A stretch of 64,000 nt of DNA from the NCBI GenBank assembly GCA_018266435.1, contig JAFEAL010000002.1, forward strand, positions 124,001-188,000, given 5' to 3'. Shown in pieces: positions 55,788 through 63,007 of this stretch. The translations under genes and the position numbers were made by a program. Numbering within the stretch: the first letter of the stretch is position 1; the number at the start of each line of letters is the position of its first letter. Below the pieces are notes generated by a model. The model did not search any database, was not told the origin of the DNA, and saw only the letters and a program-made list of their open reading frames with translations. The stretch comes from Bacteroidota bacterium (GTDB lineage Bacteria > Bacteroidota > Bacteroidia > Cytophagales > Cyclobacteriaceae).

Positions 55788-56893
55788 TGATGGGAAATAA
55801 GTCTCAAAACTTCTTCGGCCAATGGTGTATCCTGGTAATGCCAGTTGCCCAGCACTGTTCCGTTTTTCCAGAGTGCGATACCTGGATTGGAGCGGATGAT
55901 TGTTTTCAGCACCGTAGCATCGGCATAATAGTAGGGAACAGCCAATTGGTTTTCGTGCCTGAATTTTTCAATTTCTTCTTCGCCTGATGAGGTGAGTATG
56001 AAACAATCCACTTTACCGTCCAATTGTTGGGTGAGTGTTCGTATAGCTGAAATATTTTTTACTGAAGCTTTGGTCACATTAAACATCACAATTAACAACT
56101 TGTTCCCTTCAAAAGTGTATGCTGTCTTATCTTCGCCCTCGGGTGAGCTTACGTTATAGTCGGTGATCTTCGGTTTGATTTTGTCTTCGTTAAGAACGCG
56201 GGAAGAAATGTAGTTATACCCTTCTTCAGCCGGCAAGTATTTTTCTGACTTAATTTTTTGCCCGGTTTTTTCAAATGTGTATTCAATAACAGGCTGCTCT
56301 TCGGGCTTCATCTCTTGTGGAATGTTGTTGCCCACTTTATAGGCCCTGAAATCAATATACGGCAAATGGTTGATGGCGTGCATGCCCAGCCATACACAGA
56401 TAAGAATTATTCCGCCAATCAAAAAATCACCTTCGCGCGTGCGTAGCACCGGTATGTAACGATGTTTGTACCAAAACAAATGCGCCACAAAAACCATGAG
56501 TACCACATCTTTTGCAAACGACTGCCAGGGCGTAAGTTTAATGGCATCGCCAAAGCAGCCGCAGTCGGTCACCTTGTTAAAGTAGGCAGAGTAAAACGTG
56601 AGGAAGGTGAAAAACACTATGAGTAAAAGTAAAATCCAGCCTGTCCATTTCATGCGCCAGAAAACCAGTACCGCCACACCCAGCGCTACTTCTAACACAA
56701 TCATCACCAGGCCGATCTCCAATGACCAGGGGGTGAAGTAGTGAAAGAAACTTCCAAAATCAGTGGTGAATACATCAAAGTATTCTTCCATTTTTATTTC
56801 TGTGCCTATCGGGTCATTAAGCTTGATCAGCCCGGAAAAAATAAAAAGGCAGCCAACAAAGTAGCGGGAAAATTGGTCTAAGAATTTTTGCAT
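55784..56893 (-). CDS. BT_3928-family membrane protein (DoxX-like)
   Basis: This 369-residue protein has a DoxX/MauE-type module: GCLFIFSGLIKLNDPIGTE, four helices up to about 150, and TDCGCFGDAIKLTPWQSFAK, whose CGCFG Cys pair is typical of thiol-linked DoxX proteins. A further helix leads to a periplasmic C-terminal region with a thioredoxin-like pattern (VMFNVTKASVKNISAIRTL, YYADATVLKTIIRSNPGIAL). The combination suggests a disulfide- or quinone-linked redox protein. It is translationally coupled to aroK, without obvious pathway reason. Confidence 0.83.
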   Translation of the reverse strand: MQKFLDQFSRYFVGCLFIFSGLIKLNDPIGTEIKMEEYFDVFTTDFGSFFHYFTPWSLEIGLVMIVLEVALGVAVLVFWRMKWTGWILLLLIVFFTFLTFYSAYFNKVTDCGCFGDAIKLTPWQSFAKDVVLMVFVAHLFWYKHRYIPVLRTREGDFLIGGIILICVWLGMHAINHLPYIDFRAYKVGNNIPQEMKPEEQPVIEYTFEKTGQKIKSEKYLPAEEGYNYISSRVLNEDKIKPKITDYNVSSPEGEDKTAYTFEGNKLLIVMFNVTKASVKNISAIRTLTQQLDGKVDCFILTSSGEEEIEKFRHENQLAVPYYYADATVLKTIIRSNPGIALWKNGTVLGNWHYQDTPLAEEVLRLISHQ

Positions 56894-56941
56894 GGTTGGT
56901 TAATGGTCATTGGTCGATAGATTTTATCGTTTGGCCTATTC

Positions 56942-57499
56942 TCATCGACTATCGGCTGTCGTACGCGGTAATCTGATTAAACAAAATACTGCGTAATTAA
57001 TCATGTCCTGGTAATTGGCTTTTACCCCTTCGCTCACCAGTGTTTTGCCCTGGTTATCTTCTATCTGCTTGACACGATGGAGTTTCATTAAAATAATATC
57101 AGTCATCGAGCTAACCCGCATATCGCGCCAGGCCTCGTCATAGTCGTGATTCTTGTTCTGCAGCAACAAAAATGTTTCTTCTGCAAATTGATCATAGAGT
57201 GGTTCAATCTCTTGTTCGGTCAACTCGGCTTTGTCGGCATCGGTCAGTTCCATTTGGATCATCGCAATCAAGCAGTAATTGATGATACCGATGAATTCGT
57301 CTCTCACGTCATCTTCTACTTTTTGCACACCTTTCTGCTGAATGCTGCGTATGCGCTGCGCTTTGATAAAAATCTGATCGGTGATGGAAGGTAACCGCAG
57401 CACTCGCCAGGCCGTGCCATAGTCATGGGTTTTCTTTAAGAACAGGGCTTTGCAGCGAGCCATGACCTGTTTATATTCGTGAACTGTTTGTGAATTCAT
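56942..57499 (-). CDS. DUF1599-family protein with internal duplication
   Basis: The ATG at 57499 gives 185 residues (MNSQTVHEYKQVMARCKALF). Two related halves are visible: KTHDYGTAWRVLRLPSITDQ at about 23-42 and KNHDYDEAWRDMRVSSMTDI at about 113-132, each followed by KAQRIRSI or KLHRVKQI. DUF1599 proteins are helical and have been linked to nucleotide-modification or nucleotide-pyrophosphatase-like systems; a function is not established. The start codon is shared base-for-base with folP on the opposite strand (CATG at 57497-57500). Confidence 0.8.
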   Translation of the reverse strand: MNSQTVHEYKQVMARCKALFLKKTHDYGTAWRVLRLPSITDQIFIKAQRIRSIQQKGVQKVEDDVRDEFIGIINYCLIAMIQMELTDADKAELTEQEIEPLYDQFAEETFLLLQNKNHDYDEAWRDMRVSSMTDIILMKLHRVKQIEDNQGKTLVSEGVKANYQDMINYAVFCLIRLPRTTADSR

Positions 57500-58355
57500 G
57501 CTGGTGCAAAATAAACCTTTTTCGCTCAACAAAACGCTTCTGGTAAATGGAAGGTTGATGAACCTCTCCACACCCCGGGTAATGGGCATTTTAAACGTAA
57601 CGCCAGATAGTTTTTTTGATGGCCAACGATACACAGATGAGGTCCATCAATTAGCTCAGGTAGAAAAAATGCTAACCGAAGGAGCTGATTTTATTGACGT
57701 AGGCGGAAACTCAACACGGCCCGGTGCTGAAGATATTTCAGAAGAGGAGGAAATGAGGCGTGTGGTGCCCGCTGTTCGATCTATTTCAAAAAAATTTCCA
57801 GAAGCAGTAATTTCTGTTGATACTTTTCGTGCTTCCGTTGCCCAAAAGTCTTGTGAAGTTGGTGCTGCGATTATCAATGACATTTCCGCTGGCGAGCGTG
57901 ATGAAAGAATGGTTGAAACCGTAGCTTCATTGGGTGTGCCCTACATCATGATGCATACCCGCGGCACCCCACAAACGATGATGCAACAAACACAGTACGA
58001 AAACCTGGTTAGAGAAATCATTGATTACTTTCATCCTAAAATTTACAACCTGCAACAAGCGGGCGTAAAGGATATCATTATTGATCCGGGGTTTGGGTTT
58101 GCAAAAGCAGGCGGACAAAATTTTGAATTACTCAGTCAACTTGATCGGTTTCATATTTTTGAAAAACCTGTTTTAGTGGGGCTTTCGCGCAAATCCATGA
58201 TCTGGAAAACGTTGAAAATAAACCCTGAGCAAGCGCTGAATGGAACCACCGCACTCAACACCTTTGCGTTGCTGAAAGGGGTATCCATTCTGCGGGTGCA
58301 CGATGTGCGCGAAGCAAAAGAAATCATTGAACTACTAAACCGCCTGCCCGCATGA
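57498..58355 (+). CDS. folP: Dihydropteroate synthase
   Basis: The 285-residue TIM barrel carries VMGILNVTPDSFFDG (about 28-42), the DHPS signature DVGGNSTRPGAEDIS (about 72-86), IINDISAG, and DPGFGFAKAGGQNFELL. It condenses 6-hydroxymethyl-dihydropterin pyrophosphate with p-aminobenzoate. The start at 57498 keeps KTLLVNGRLMNLSTPRV, which belongs to the family N-terminus; a start at 57558 is the alternative. It overlaps the next gene by ATGA. Confidence 0.95.
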   Translation: MLVQNKPFSLNKTLLVNGRLMNLSTPRVMGILNVTPDSFFDGQRYTDEVHQLAQVEKMLTEGADFIDVGGNSTRPGAEDISEEEEMRRVVPAVRSISKKFPEAVISVDTFRASVAQKSCEVGAAIINDISAGERDERMVETVASLGVPYIMMHTRGTPQTMMQQTQYENLVREIIDYFHPKIYNLQQAGVKDIIIDPGFGFAKAGGQNFELLSQLDRFHIFEKPVLVGLSRKSMIWKTLKINPEQALNGTTALNTFALLKGVSILRVHDVREAKEIIELLNRLPA

Positions 58356-58846
58356 GAAATTTATTTGCTGTTTGTCTCTGCTTTTCAATATTAGTTTGTA
58401 GTGCCCAAGGCCGGTTTGCCGGAAGCTACAGATCGCTGATTGGCAAAAAATTTTTTGATGAAAAGCAACTCACACCCCTCAACAATTTTACCTCGAGAGG
58501 TGGATCAGTCCTTGGTAATCCCGGTGGTGAAGCCGATCTTTCCGTTAGCTGGTACAGTAAAGGCAATTTAATCGTGGCCTTGTACGAAAGCCGGGAGAAT
58601 AGCACAAAAGAAATAACGGTTATTGACGTGCTGGAAATCAAAAATGTGCAAAAAAACCAGGAGTTGGCCATGGGGGTGTGTACCGATGGCGAAAACGAAA
58701 TGCCCGGACTGGTTGCACTTGTTCAGCCTTCTTCGGCCAAACGGTATAAAGCCATACAGGCTTGGAATTTTAATCTGGATAAGATCAGAATTGAATCGTG
58801 GAGTGCCGATAAAGTAACGTGCCTTGGCGCGGTAGGAGAAGATTGA
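58352..58846 (+). CDS. Small exported protein of unknown function
   Basis: The 164-residue protein has a signal peptide (MRNLFAVCLCFSILVCSAQG). The mature part is beta-rich and includes FAGSYRSLIGKKFFDEKQL near its start. I recognise no domain. Its ATG overlaps the folP stop by four bases and it ends one base before the methyltransferase gene that follows, so it is inside a tight operon. Confidence 0.65.
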   Translation: MRNLFAVCLCFSILVCSAQGRFAGSYRSLIGKKFFDEKQLTPLNNFTSRGGSVLGNPGGEADLSVSWYSKGNLIVALYESRENSTKEITVIDVLEIKNVQKNQELAMGVCTDGENEMPGLVALVQPSSAKRYKAIQAWNFNLDKIRIESWSADKVTCLGAVGED

Positions 58847-58847
58847 C

Positions 58848-59384
58848 ATGAAAAAATTAACTCTCGGAGAACTTGGCCGGATGTCGGTAAATGAATTCAA
58901 GAATTCAAAAAAAATCCCTGTTTCTATACTGCTCGACAATGTTCGCAGCTTGCACAACGTAGGCTCGGCCTTTCGCACAGCCGATGCCTTTTGCATAGAA
59001 AAAATTTATTTATGTGGAATTACCGGCACTCCGCCCAATCGCGAAATCCACAAAACTGCACTCGGCTCAACTGAATCGGTAGCCTGGGAATATGCCGAAA
59101 AACCCGGGGTGATTTTAGAAAAATTAAAATCGCTAGGCTACCAGATTGTTATTGTGGAGCAAACCACCGAAAGTGTTCCCCTTCAAGAACTGGCAATATC
59201 TCCTGAAAAAAAATATTGTGTTGTCTTTGGTAATGAGGTGAACGGAGTGAGTGAAGAATCCATTGCGCTGGGCAACCTTGCTCTTGAAATACCACAAGGC
59301 GGAACAAAACATTCGTTGAATATTTCAGTGTGTTTAGGAATTGTGATGTGGGAGTTTTACAACAACCTTATTTTTAAATCTTAA
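58848..59384 (+). CDS. SpoU/TrmH-family RNA methyltransferase
   Basis: The 178-residue protein has the three SPOUT motifs: motif 1 LLDNVRSLHNVGSAFRTADA, motif 2 VVFGNEVNGVSEESI, and motif 3 IPQGGTKHSLNISVCLGI, which together form the trefoil-knot SAM site. It methylates tRNA or rRNA ribose. It is the short form lacking the N-terminal L30e-like domain of TrmH/RlmB, so the exact target is unknown. It ends the folP operon. Confidence 0.9.
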   Translation: MKKLTLGELGRMSVNEFKNSKKIPVSILLDNVRSLHNVGSAFRTADAFCIEKIYLCGITGTPPNREIHKTALGSTESVAWEYAEKPGVILEKLKSLGYQIVIVEQTTESVPLQELAISPEKKYCVVFGNEVNGVSEESIALGNLALEIPQGGTKHSLNISVCLGIVMWEFYNNLIFKS

Positions 59385-59930
59385 GTTAGCACGGATGTAT
59401 TTCAAATTGCCGCGGTTTAGCAGTGGACGTGTAGCCAAACGTGAGCCAACTCTTGTAAGAACATTAATCGCATTTTTTTATTTATTGAATTTTTAGCCTT
59501 TGAAATTCGATCTTGCTGAAGCGGCTCCGTTCACATTCTTTTTCCGCCCCTCAGGTTGCCAAAGAAAAAATCCAGATTTGCGACCACTTGTTTCATCTCC
59601 TTGCCTGCCCGGAGTGCCCGTTAAACAGCCTTGATCTTAAACTGCTGGTTGTATCTTTTTTGATTATTTTCATGATTAAAAGTTAGCACTGGTGTCTTTT
59701 GTTTAGATGTTTCAGCAAAGACTGCAATTTTCATTCGCCTTGTTTAGGTTTTGAAGCAAAGCGCAGCATTTTTCTGCCTGTGCCCAAAATTCCTTCTAGT
59801 TCATTGTTTTAGCATTTTCTTAAATTTGACTACTCCCGCGATGATTTGAAATACACTCTTTAGATGAGTACTTTTTTGCAGGAATAAATTTTCCGATTAG
59901 TTTTGCAGTCCTTTACAAGAAACCGTATCC
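59385..59930. other. 546-base gene-free region before tRNA-Ser
   Basis: No gene is supported. A 15-base sequence beginning AGTTAGCAC occurs twice, at 59384-59398 and 59681-59695, with 13 of 15 bases the same. The middle (about 59500-59640) has one longish minus-strand frame but no recognisable domain. The promoter for the tRNA lies at 59876-59905. The region may hold decayed accessory DNA. Confidence 0.4.
59876..59905 (+). promoter_or_regulatory. Promoter of tRNA-Ser
   Basis: TTG (59876-59878) and TAGTTTTG (59898-59905) are separated by 19 bases, matching the Bacteroidota promoter, 26 bases before the mature tRNA 5' end. Confidence 0.7.
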
Positions 59931-60015
59931 AGAGGAGTGGTAGAGCGGTTTAATACACCGGTCTTGAAAACCGGAGACCTTCACGGGTCCGGGGGTTCGA
60001 ATCCCTCCTCCTCTG
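59931..60015 (+). tRNA. tRNA-Ser (anticodon UGA)
   Basis: The 85-base sequence folds as a class II tRNA. The acceptor stem AGAGGAG (59931-59937) pairs perfectly with CTCCTCT (60008-60014), and the discriminator at 60015 is G, the serine identity base. The anticodon stem-loop is CCGGT-CTTGAAA-ACCGG with TGA at 59965-59967. An extra variable arm of the serine type follows, and the T-arm is GGGGG-TTCGAAT-CCCTC with one G-U pair. CCA is not encoded. Confidence 0.96.
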
Positions 60016-60018
60016 CTC

Positions 60019-60051
60019 AAGCTCCGTTCATATGTGAATGGAGCTTTTTTT
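60019..60051 (+). terminator. Rho-independent terminator after tRNA-Ser
   Basis: AAGCTCCGTTCA (60019-60030) pairs with TGAATGGAGCTT (60035-60046) with one G-U, around a 4-base loop, followed by a run of T. Confidence 0.9.
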
Positions 60052-60052
60052 A

Positions 60053-60380
60053 TTCTGGCTAATCTATGTTTCTATCTTTTTCATTTATCTCGCTATCAAC
60101 AGCATATCCGTTAACTCCAGTAATTTTACCATCTCCTTAGCTGTCTCTTTGCGTTTATTAAAATATAAGTTGCAGATAAAATTGACAGGCTGCACCGTAC
60201 GTATAGATTTCAACGGATATAGTATTGCTTTGCAGGTGGGGAGTAAGTGCCTTGCCCCACCAACAAAGTTGAAAAAGTGAAAGTAGGTACAATTACTCAA
60301 CGTGGAATGTCTGCCCCACTTGCAGCAATACAATGTTATGCCCCGTTGCTTTTTTAGGATGGAAGTTTAAATTAAAAAAA
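60053..60380. other. Gene-free region containing an attC-like site
   Basis: No confident gene lies here; short frames on both strands have no family match. The right half carries a folded element at about 60212-60341 described separately. The recombination-type core GTTATGC ends 40 bases before the metallophosphoesterase ATG. Confidence 0.45.
60212..60341 (+). repeat. attC-like inverted repeat (upstream cassette boundary)
   Basis: Arms GTATTGCTTTGCAGGTGGGG (60222-60241) and CCCCACTTGCAGCAATAC (60314-60331) are imperfectly complementary. Outside them lie AAC (60212-60214), seven bases from the left arm, and GTTATGC (60335-60341), three bases from the right arm. A smaller inner hairpin GGTGGGG/CCCCACC is also possible. 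The layout of AAC-spacer-stem and stem-spacer-GTT matches single-strand folding of integron attC sites, although the GTTRRRY consensus is met only in part. Confidence 0.5.
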
Positions 60381-61085
60381 ATGAAATTAATAGCACTTGG
60401 CGACACTCACGGTAGAACAGATTGGAAACAAATAGTTTCTAATACGGAATTTGATAAAGTAGTTTTTATTGGCGATTACTTTGATAGTCACGAAGATATT
60501 ACGCCTGAACAACAGAAATCAAATTTTGAAGATTTGATTGAGTATAAAAAAAATAATATGGATAAAGTTGTTTTGCTTTTTGGTAACCACGACTACCATT
60601 ATTTAAGAACTGTAAATGAAACTTATAGTGGTTTTCAAGAATGGCACAAAACAGATATATCAGAAATGTTACATAAAGCGTTAGATGCTGATTTAATGCA
60701 AATGTGCTTAATTGAAGATGACTATATTTTCAGCCATGCAGGTGTAACAAAAACTTGGTTAAAAAACACAGGTTATACAGGCGAAGGCCCTTTGGAATTA
60801 TTTATAAATGATTTATTCAAATATCAACCATCAGCATTTAAGTTTACAAGTGGTGTTAATCATTCTCCTTATGGTGATGATGTTTGTCAAAGTCCAATTT
60901 GGGTTCGTCCACAAAGTTTGAATGCAGATTGTTTAGATAACTTCATTCAAGTAGTTGGACATACGAGCCAAAAACAATTAAAAGTAATTGACAAAAAAAT
61001 AGTTTTGATTGATACTATTGGAACGTGTGGTCAATTTATTTGTATCAATGATGGCGAAATGTCTGTTTTGAAACTGTCTTTGTAG
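60381..61085 (+). CDS. Metallophosphoesterase (calcineurin-like)
   Basis: The ATG at 60381 gives 234 residues (MKLIALGDTHGRTDWKQIV). All five metallophosphatase motifs are present: GDTHG (7-11), GDYFDSH (about 30), GNHDYH (about 68), SHAG (about 115) and GHTS (about 193). It resembles the diadenosine-tetraphosphatase or serine/threonine phosphatase-like branch. Base composition is visibly more AT-rich than neighbouring genes, with AT-ending codons dominant. The gene sits between two attC-like sites with very short non-coding margins, suggesting horizontal acquisition. Confidence 0.88.
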   Translation: MKLIALGDTHGRTDWKQIVSNTEFDKVVFIGDYFDSHEDITPEQQKSNFEDLIEYKKNNMDKVVLLFGNHDYHYLRTVNETYSGFQEWHKTDISEMLHKALDADLMQMCLIEDDYIFSHAGVTKTWLKNTGYTGEGPLELFINDLFKYQPSAFKFTSGVNHSPYGDDVCQSPIWVRPQSLNADCLDNFIQVVGHTSQKQLKVIDKKIVLIDTIGTCGQFICINDGEMSVLKLSL

Positions 61086-61092
61086 CAATGGT

Positions 61093-61228
61093 GCATAACA
61101 ATGGGTGCTTGAGTAGGTTTTTTTCTTTTCATCTACCGGATTCGGCATTTGCACACCGGGTGCTGCAGTGGGGCTGCTTCTATCCCTTCTTTCAATGCTG
61201 CTTTGTGTTACTCAAAGTAAAACGAGTT
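61093..61228 (+). repeat. attC-like inverted repeat (downstream cassette boundary)
   Basis: GCATAAC (61093-61099) is the exact reverse complement of the upstream core GTTATGC. Seven bases later GCTTGAGTA (61107-61115) pairs with TACTCAAAG (61209-61217) at 8 of 9 positions; GTT follows at 61226-61228. The geometry copies the upstream site, but the right-hand core is weaker, so this site may be eroded. Confidence 0.4.
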
Positions 61229-61619
61229 GATTCGATCTCAGCTACCTGTGTTATTTGATTTTTATCTTAAGTACATGTGCCGTGAGCGAAATGACGGTTG
61301 TTATTGCACTACGCAATAAAACCTGAAGGCTTTCACCTGTTTTCCATTCAATAAAGATTACGAGAAGCCATCTCAAAAACGCTCTATCCTTATGATCGAA
61401 GTAAACCAATCTCCAATTCGAAATAAAAATGAGATTGCTACTACTTGCAGCCGAGGTTCTCAAATGCTTATTTCTCTCACCGTATTCTCCATTCTTTGGT
61501 GAGCAACGCAGAGCCCTACAGTAGTTGTTGCTCGCTGACATACATTATTTTTCTTGTGGCATCTCTTACCAAAACCCTACTCATACTCACGCAGGATCTT
61601 TAGGCTTGAGAGGACGGTT

Positions 61620-61650
61620 TTGTCAAACATACATTTTCAGGCTATTTTTG
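61620..61650 (+). promoter_or_regulatory. Promoter of the type IX secretion substrate gene
   Basis: TTG (61620-61622) and TATTTTTG (61643-61650) are 20 bases apart, a near-perfect Bacteroidota promoter 21 bases before the ATG at 61672. Confidence 0.6.
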
Positions 61651-61671
61651 AAACTTGATAGAAGTTTTTTG

Positions 61672-62913
61672 ATGAAAAATTGGATTATTTGTTTCGTTTT
61701 GACTTTCTGTGTGGTTGATTTGTTTTCACAGGCAACACATGTGCAAACCTTATGGCAATGGAATGGCCCTAACAGCACTGCTTCATCTTTATCGTTAACA
61801 CTTCTCTCGAATAGCGGAACGGGGAATCTTGTAGTTGTGCACGTCAGTTACTCAGGTCAAACAGCAAGTGTTTCTACCATAACCGACAGTAAATCCAATT
61901 CCTATAGCAGGGTCAATGGTCCAACCAACTGGGGGGGTATAAACTATTATCGCTCTGAGTTGTGGTATGCTTACAACATTACCGGGGCAACCACCCCCAA
62001 GTTATCCATAACCGTGACCATGACGGGAACGCCACCAGTCTCCACGGATGGACTTCAATTTATTCAGGTGTACGCAAGCGAATTTTCAGGAATCGGATCG
62101 TCCAATCCCTTGGATCAAAAATCAACCAACATTGGGTCAGCCTCATCTAACTTCAACAGCGGGTCAGCAATAGTTAATTATTCTAACGAATTGATTTACG
62201 GTGCCGCCATTGGTGGTAGTATGTCACCCATCAATAAAGGTGCTACTTTTACTTCCATCAACAACAACAATAGCAACCGGATTGAATATAAAAATGTAAC
62301 ACCAGCAGGCACCTATAATGCCGACTTTAATCCATCAGCGGGAGGGGGAACATTTGTAGCTGATCTGGCAACTTTCCGCACCTCAACTTCAGTTCTTCCT
62401 ATCGAGTTATTAAGTTTCAATGCTGTAGCTTCTGAAAGTGGTGCTGTGTTAATCGATTGGGCAACCGCCTCAGAAATTAATAACGATTACTTTGAAATCC
62501 TTCGATCTGTTGATGGAAAAAATTGGGATGCGATAATCCGTCTAAATGGCGCAGGCAATTCAAAATCGTTAATCAATTATTCGGCTCAAGACGATCATCC
62601 TCAGCGGGGAGTCAATTACTATCAATTGAAACAGGTAGACTTTGATGGGAAAAGTACGCTTTCAGAAATACGAGCGGTAGAAGTCAAAAATGTATCAATT
62701 AGTTTTTATCCAAACCCCACAACAAATTGGCTGACTATTGATGGGCTTTCGTCAAGTTCAACGGTTTTGGTTTTTAATTCTATTGGATCATTGATCAGCG
62801 GAGTTCCGATGGAAGAAACCAATGGTGGGGTTAGATTGAATTTCACTCAACTCACTGAAGGTCTGTACCTCATCAAAACACCCAGCCAGTCTGTTAAAAT
62901 TTTAAAGAAATAA
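61672..62913 (+). CDS. Secreted protein with type IX sorting domain
   Basis: Start taken at ATG 61672, which begins a signal peptide (MKNWIICFVLTFCVVDLFSQ). The 413-residue protein has a Ser/Gly/Asn-rich beta-sandwich-like region (about 20-255). A middle domain follows with LLSFNAVASESGAVLIDWAT and YYQLKQVDFDGKSTLSEIR, a pattern seen before sorting domains. The C-terminal type IX sorting domain (about 335-413) includes FYPNPTTNWLTIDG and LTEGLYLIKTPSQSVKILKK. It is probably exported and attached to the surface or released. No enzymatic site is seen. Confidence 0.85.
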   Translation: MKNWIICFVLTFCVVDLFSQATHVQTLWQWNGPNSTASSLSLTLLSNSGTGNLVVVHVSYSGQTASVSTITDSKSNSYSRVNGPTNWGGINYYRSELWYAYNITGATTPKLSITVTMTGTPPVSTDGLQFIQVYASEFSGIGSSNPLDQKSTNIGSASSNFNSGSAIVNYSNELIYGAAIGGSMSPINKGATFTSINNNNSNRIEYKNVTPAGTYNADFNPSAGGGTFVADLATFRTSTSVLPIELLSFNAVASESGAVLIDWATASEINNDYFEILRSVDGKNWDAIIRLNGAGNSKSLINYSAQDDHPQRGVNYYQLKQVDFDGKSTLSEIRAVEVKNVSISFYPNPTTNWLTIDGLSSSSTVLVFNSIGSLISGVPMEETNGGVRLNFTQLTEGLYLIKTPSQSVKILKK

Positions 62914-63007
62914 AAACCTTGCCTGCCTCTTAAGCACAACGGTATCAATTTATTCTTTTAGCCCGGCATTACCCACATTAAGAAACGATCTCGAATTAAT
63001 TCACATT

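Larger units (their letters stand above)
61086..61671. other. 586-base region after the metallophosphoesterase
   Basis: Contains the second attC-like site (61093-61228) and the promoter of the downstream type IX secretion substrate (61620-61650). Short frames such as the minus-strand 61251-61541 have no motif. Nothing else is recognised. Confidence 0.4.

Noticed and set aside
60038..60333. Two opposing short frames next to tRNA-Ser
   Set aside because: They run through the terminator stem or the inverted repeat and show no known domain; considered as possible integrase remnants but no recombinase motif is present.
60015..61200. tRNA-Ser as attachment site of an integrative element
   Set aside because: No direct repeat of the tRNA 3' end and no integrase gene is seen downstream in the window.
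61251..61541. Minus-strand frame of 96 codons
   Set aside because: No motif, odd amino acid composition and no promoter; best treated as non-coding.
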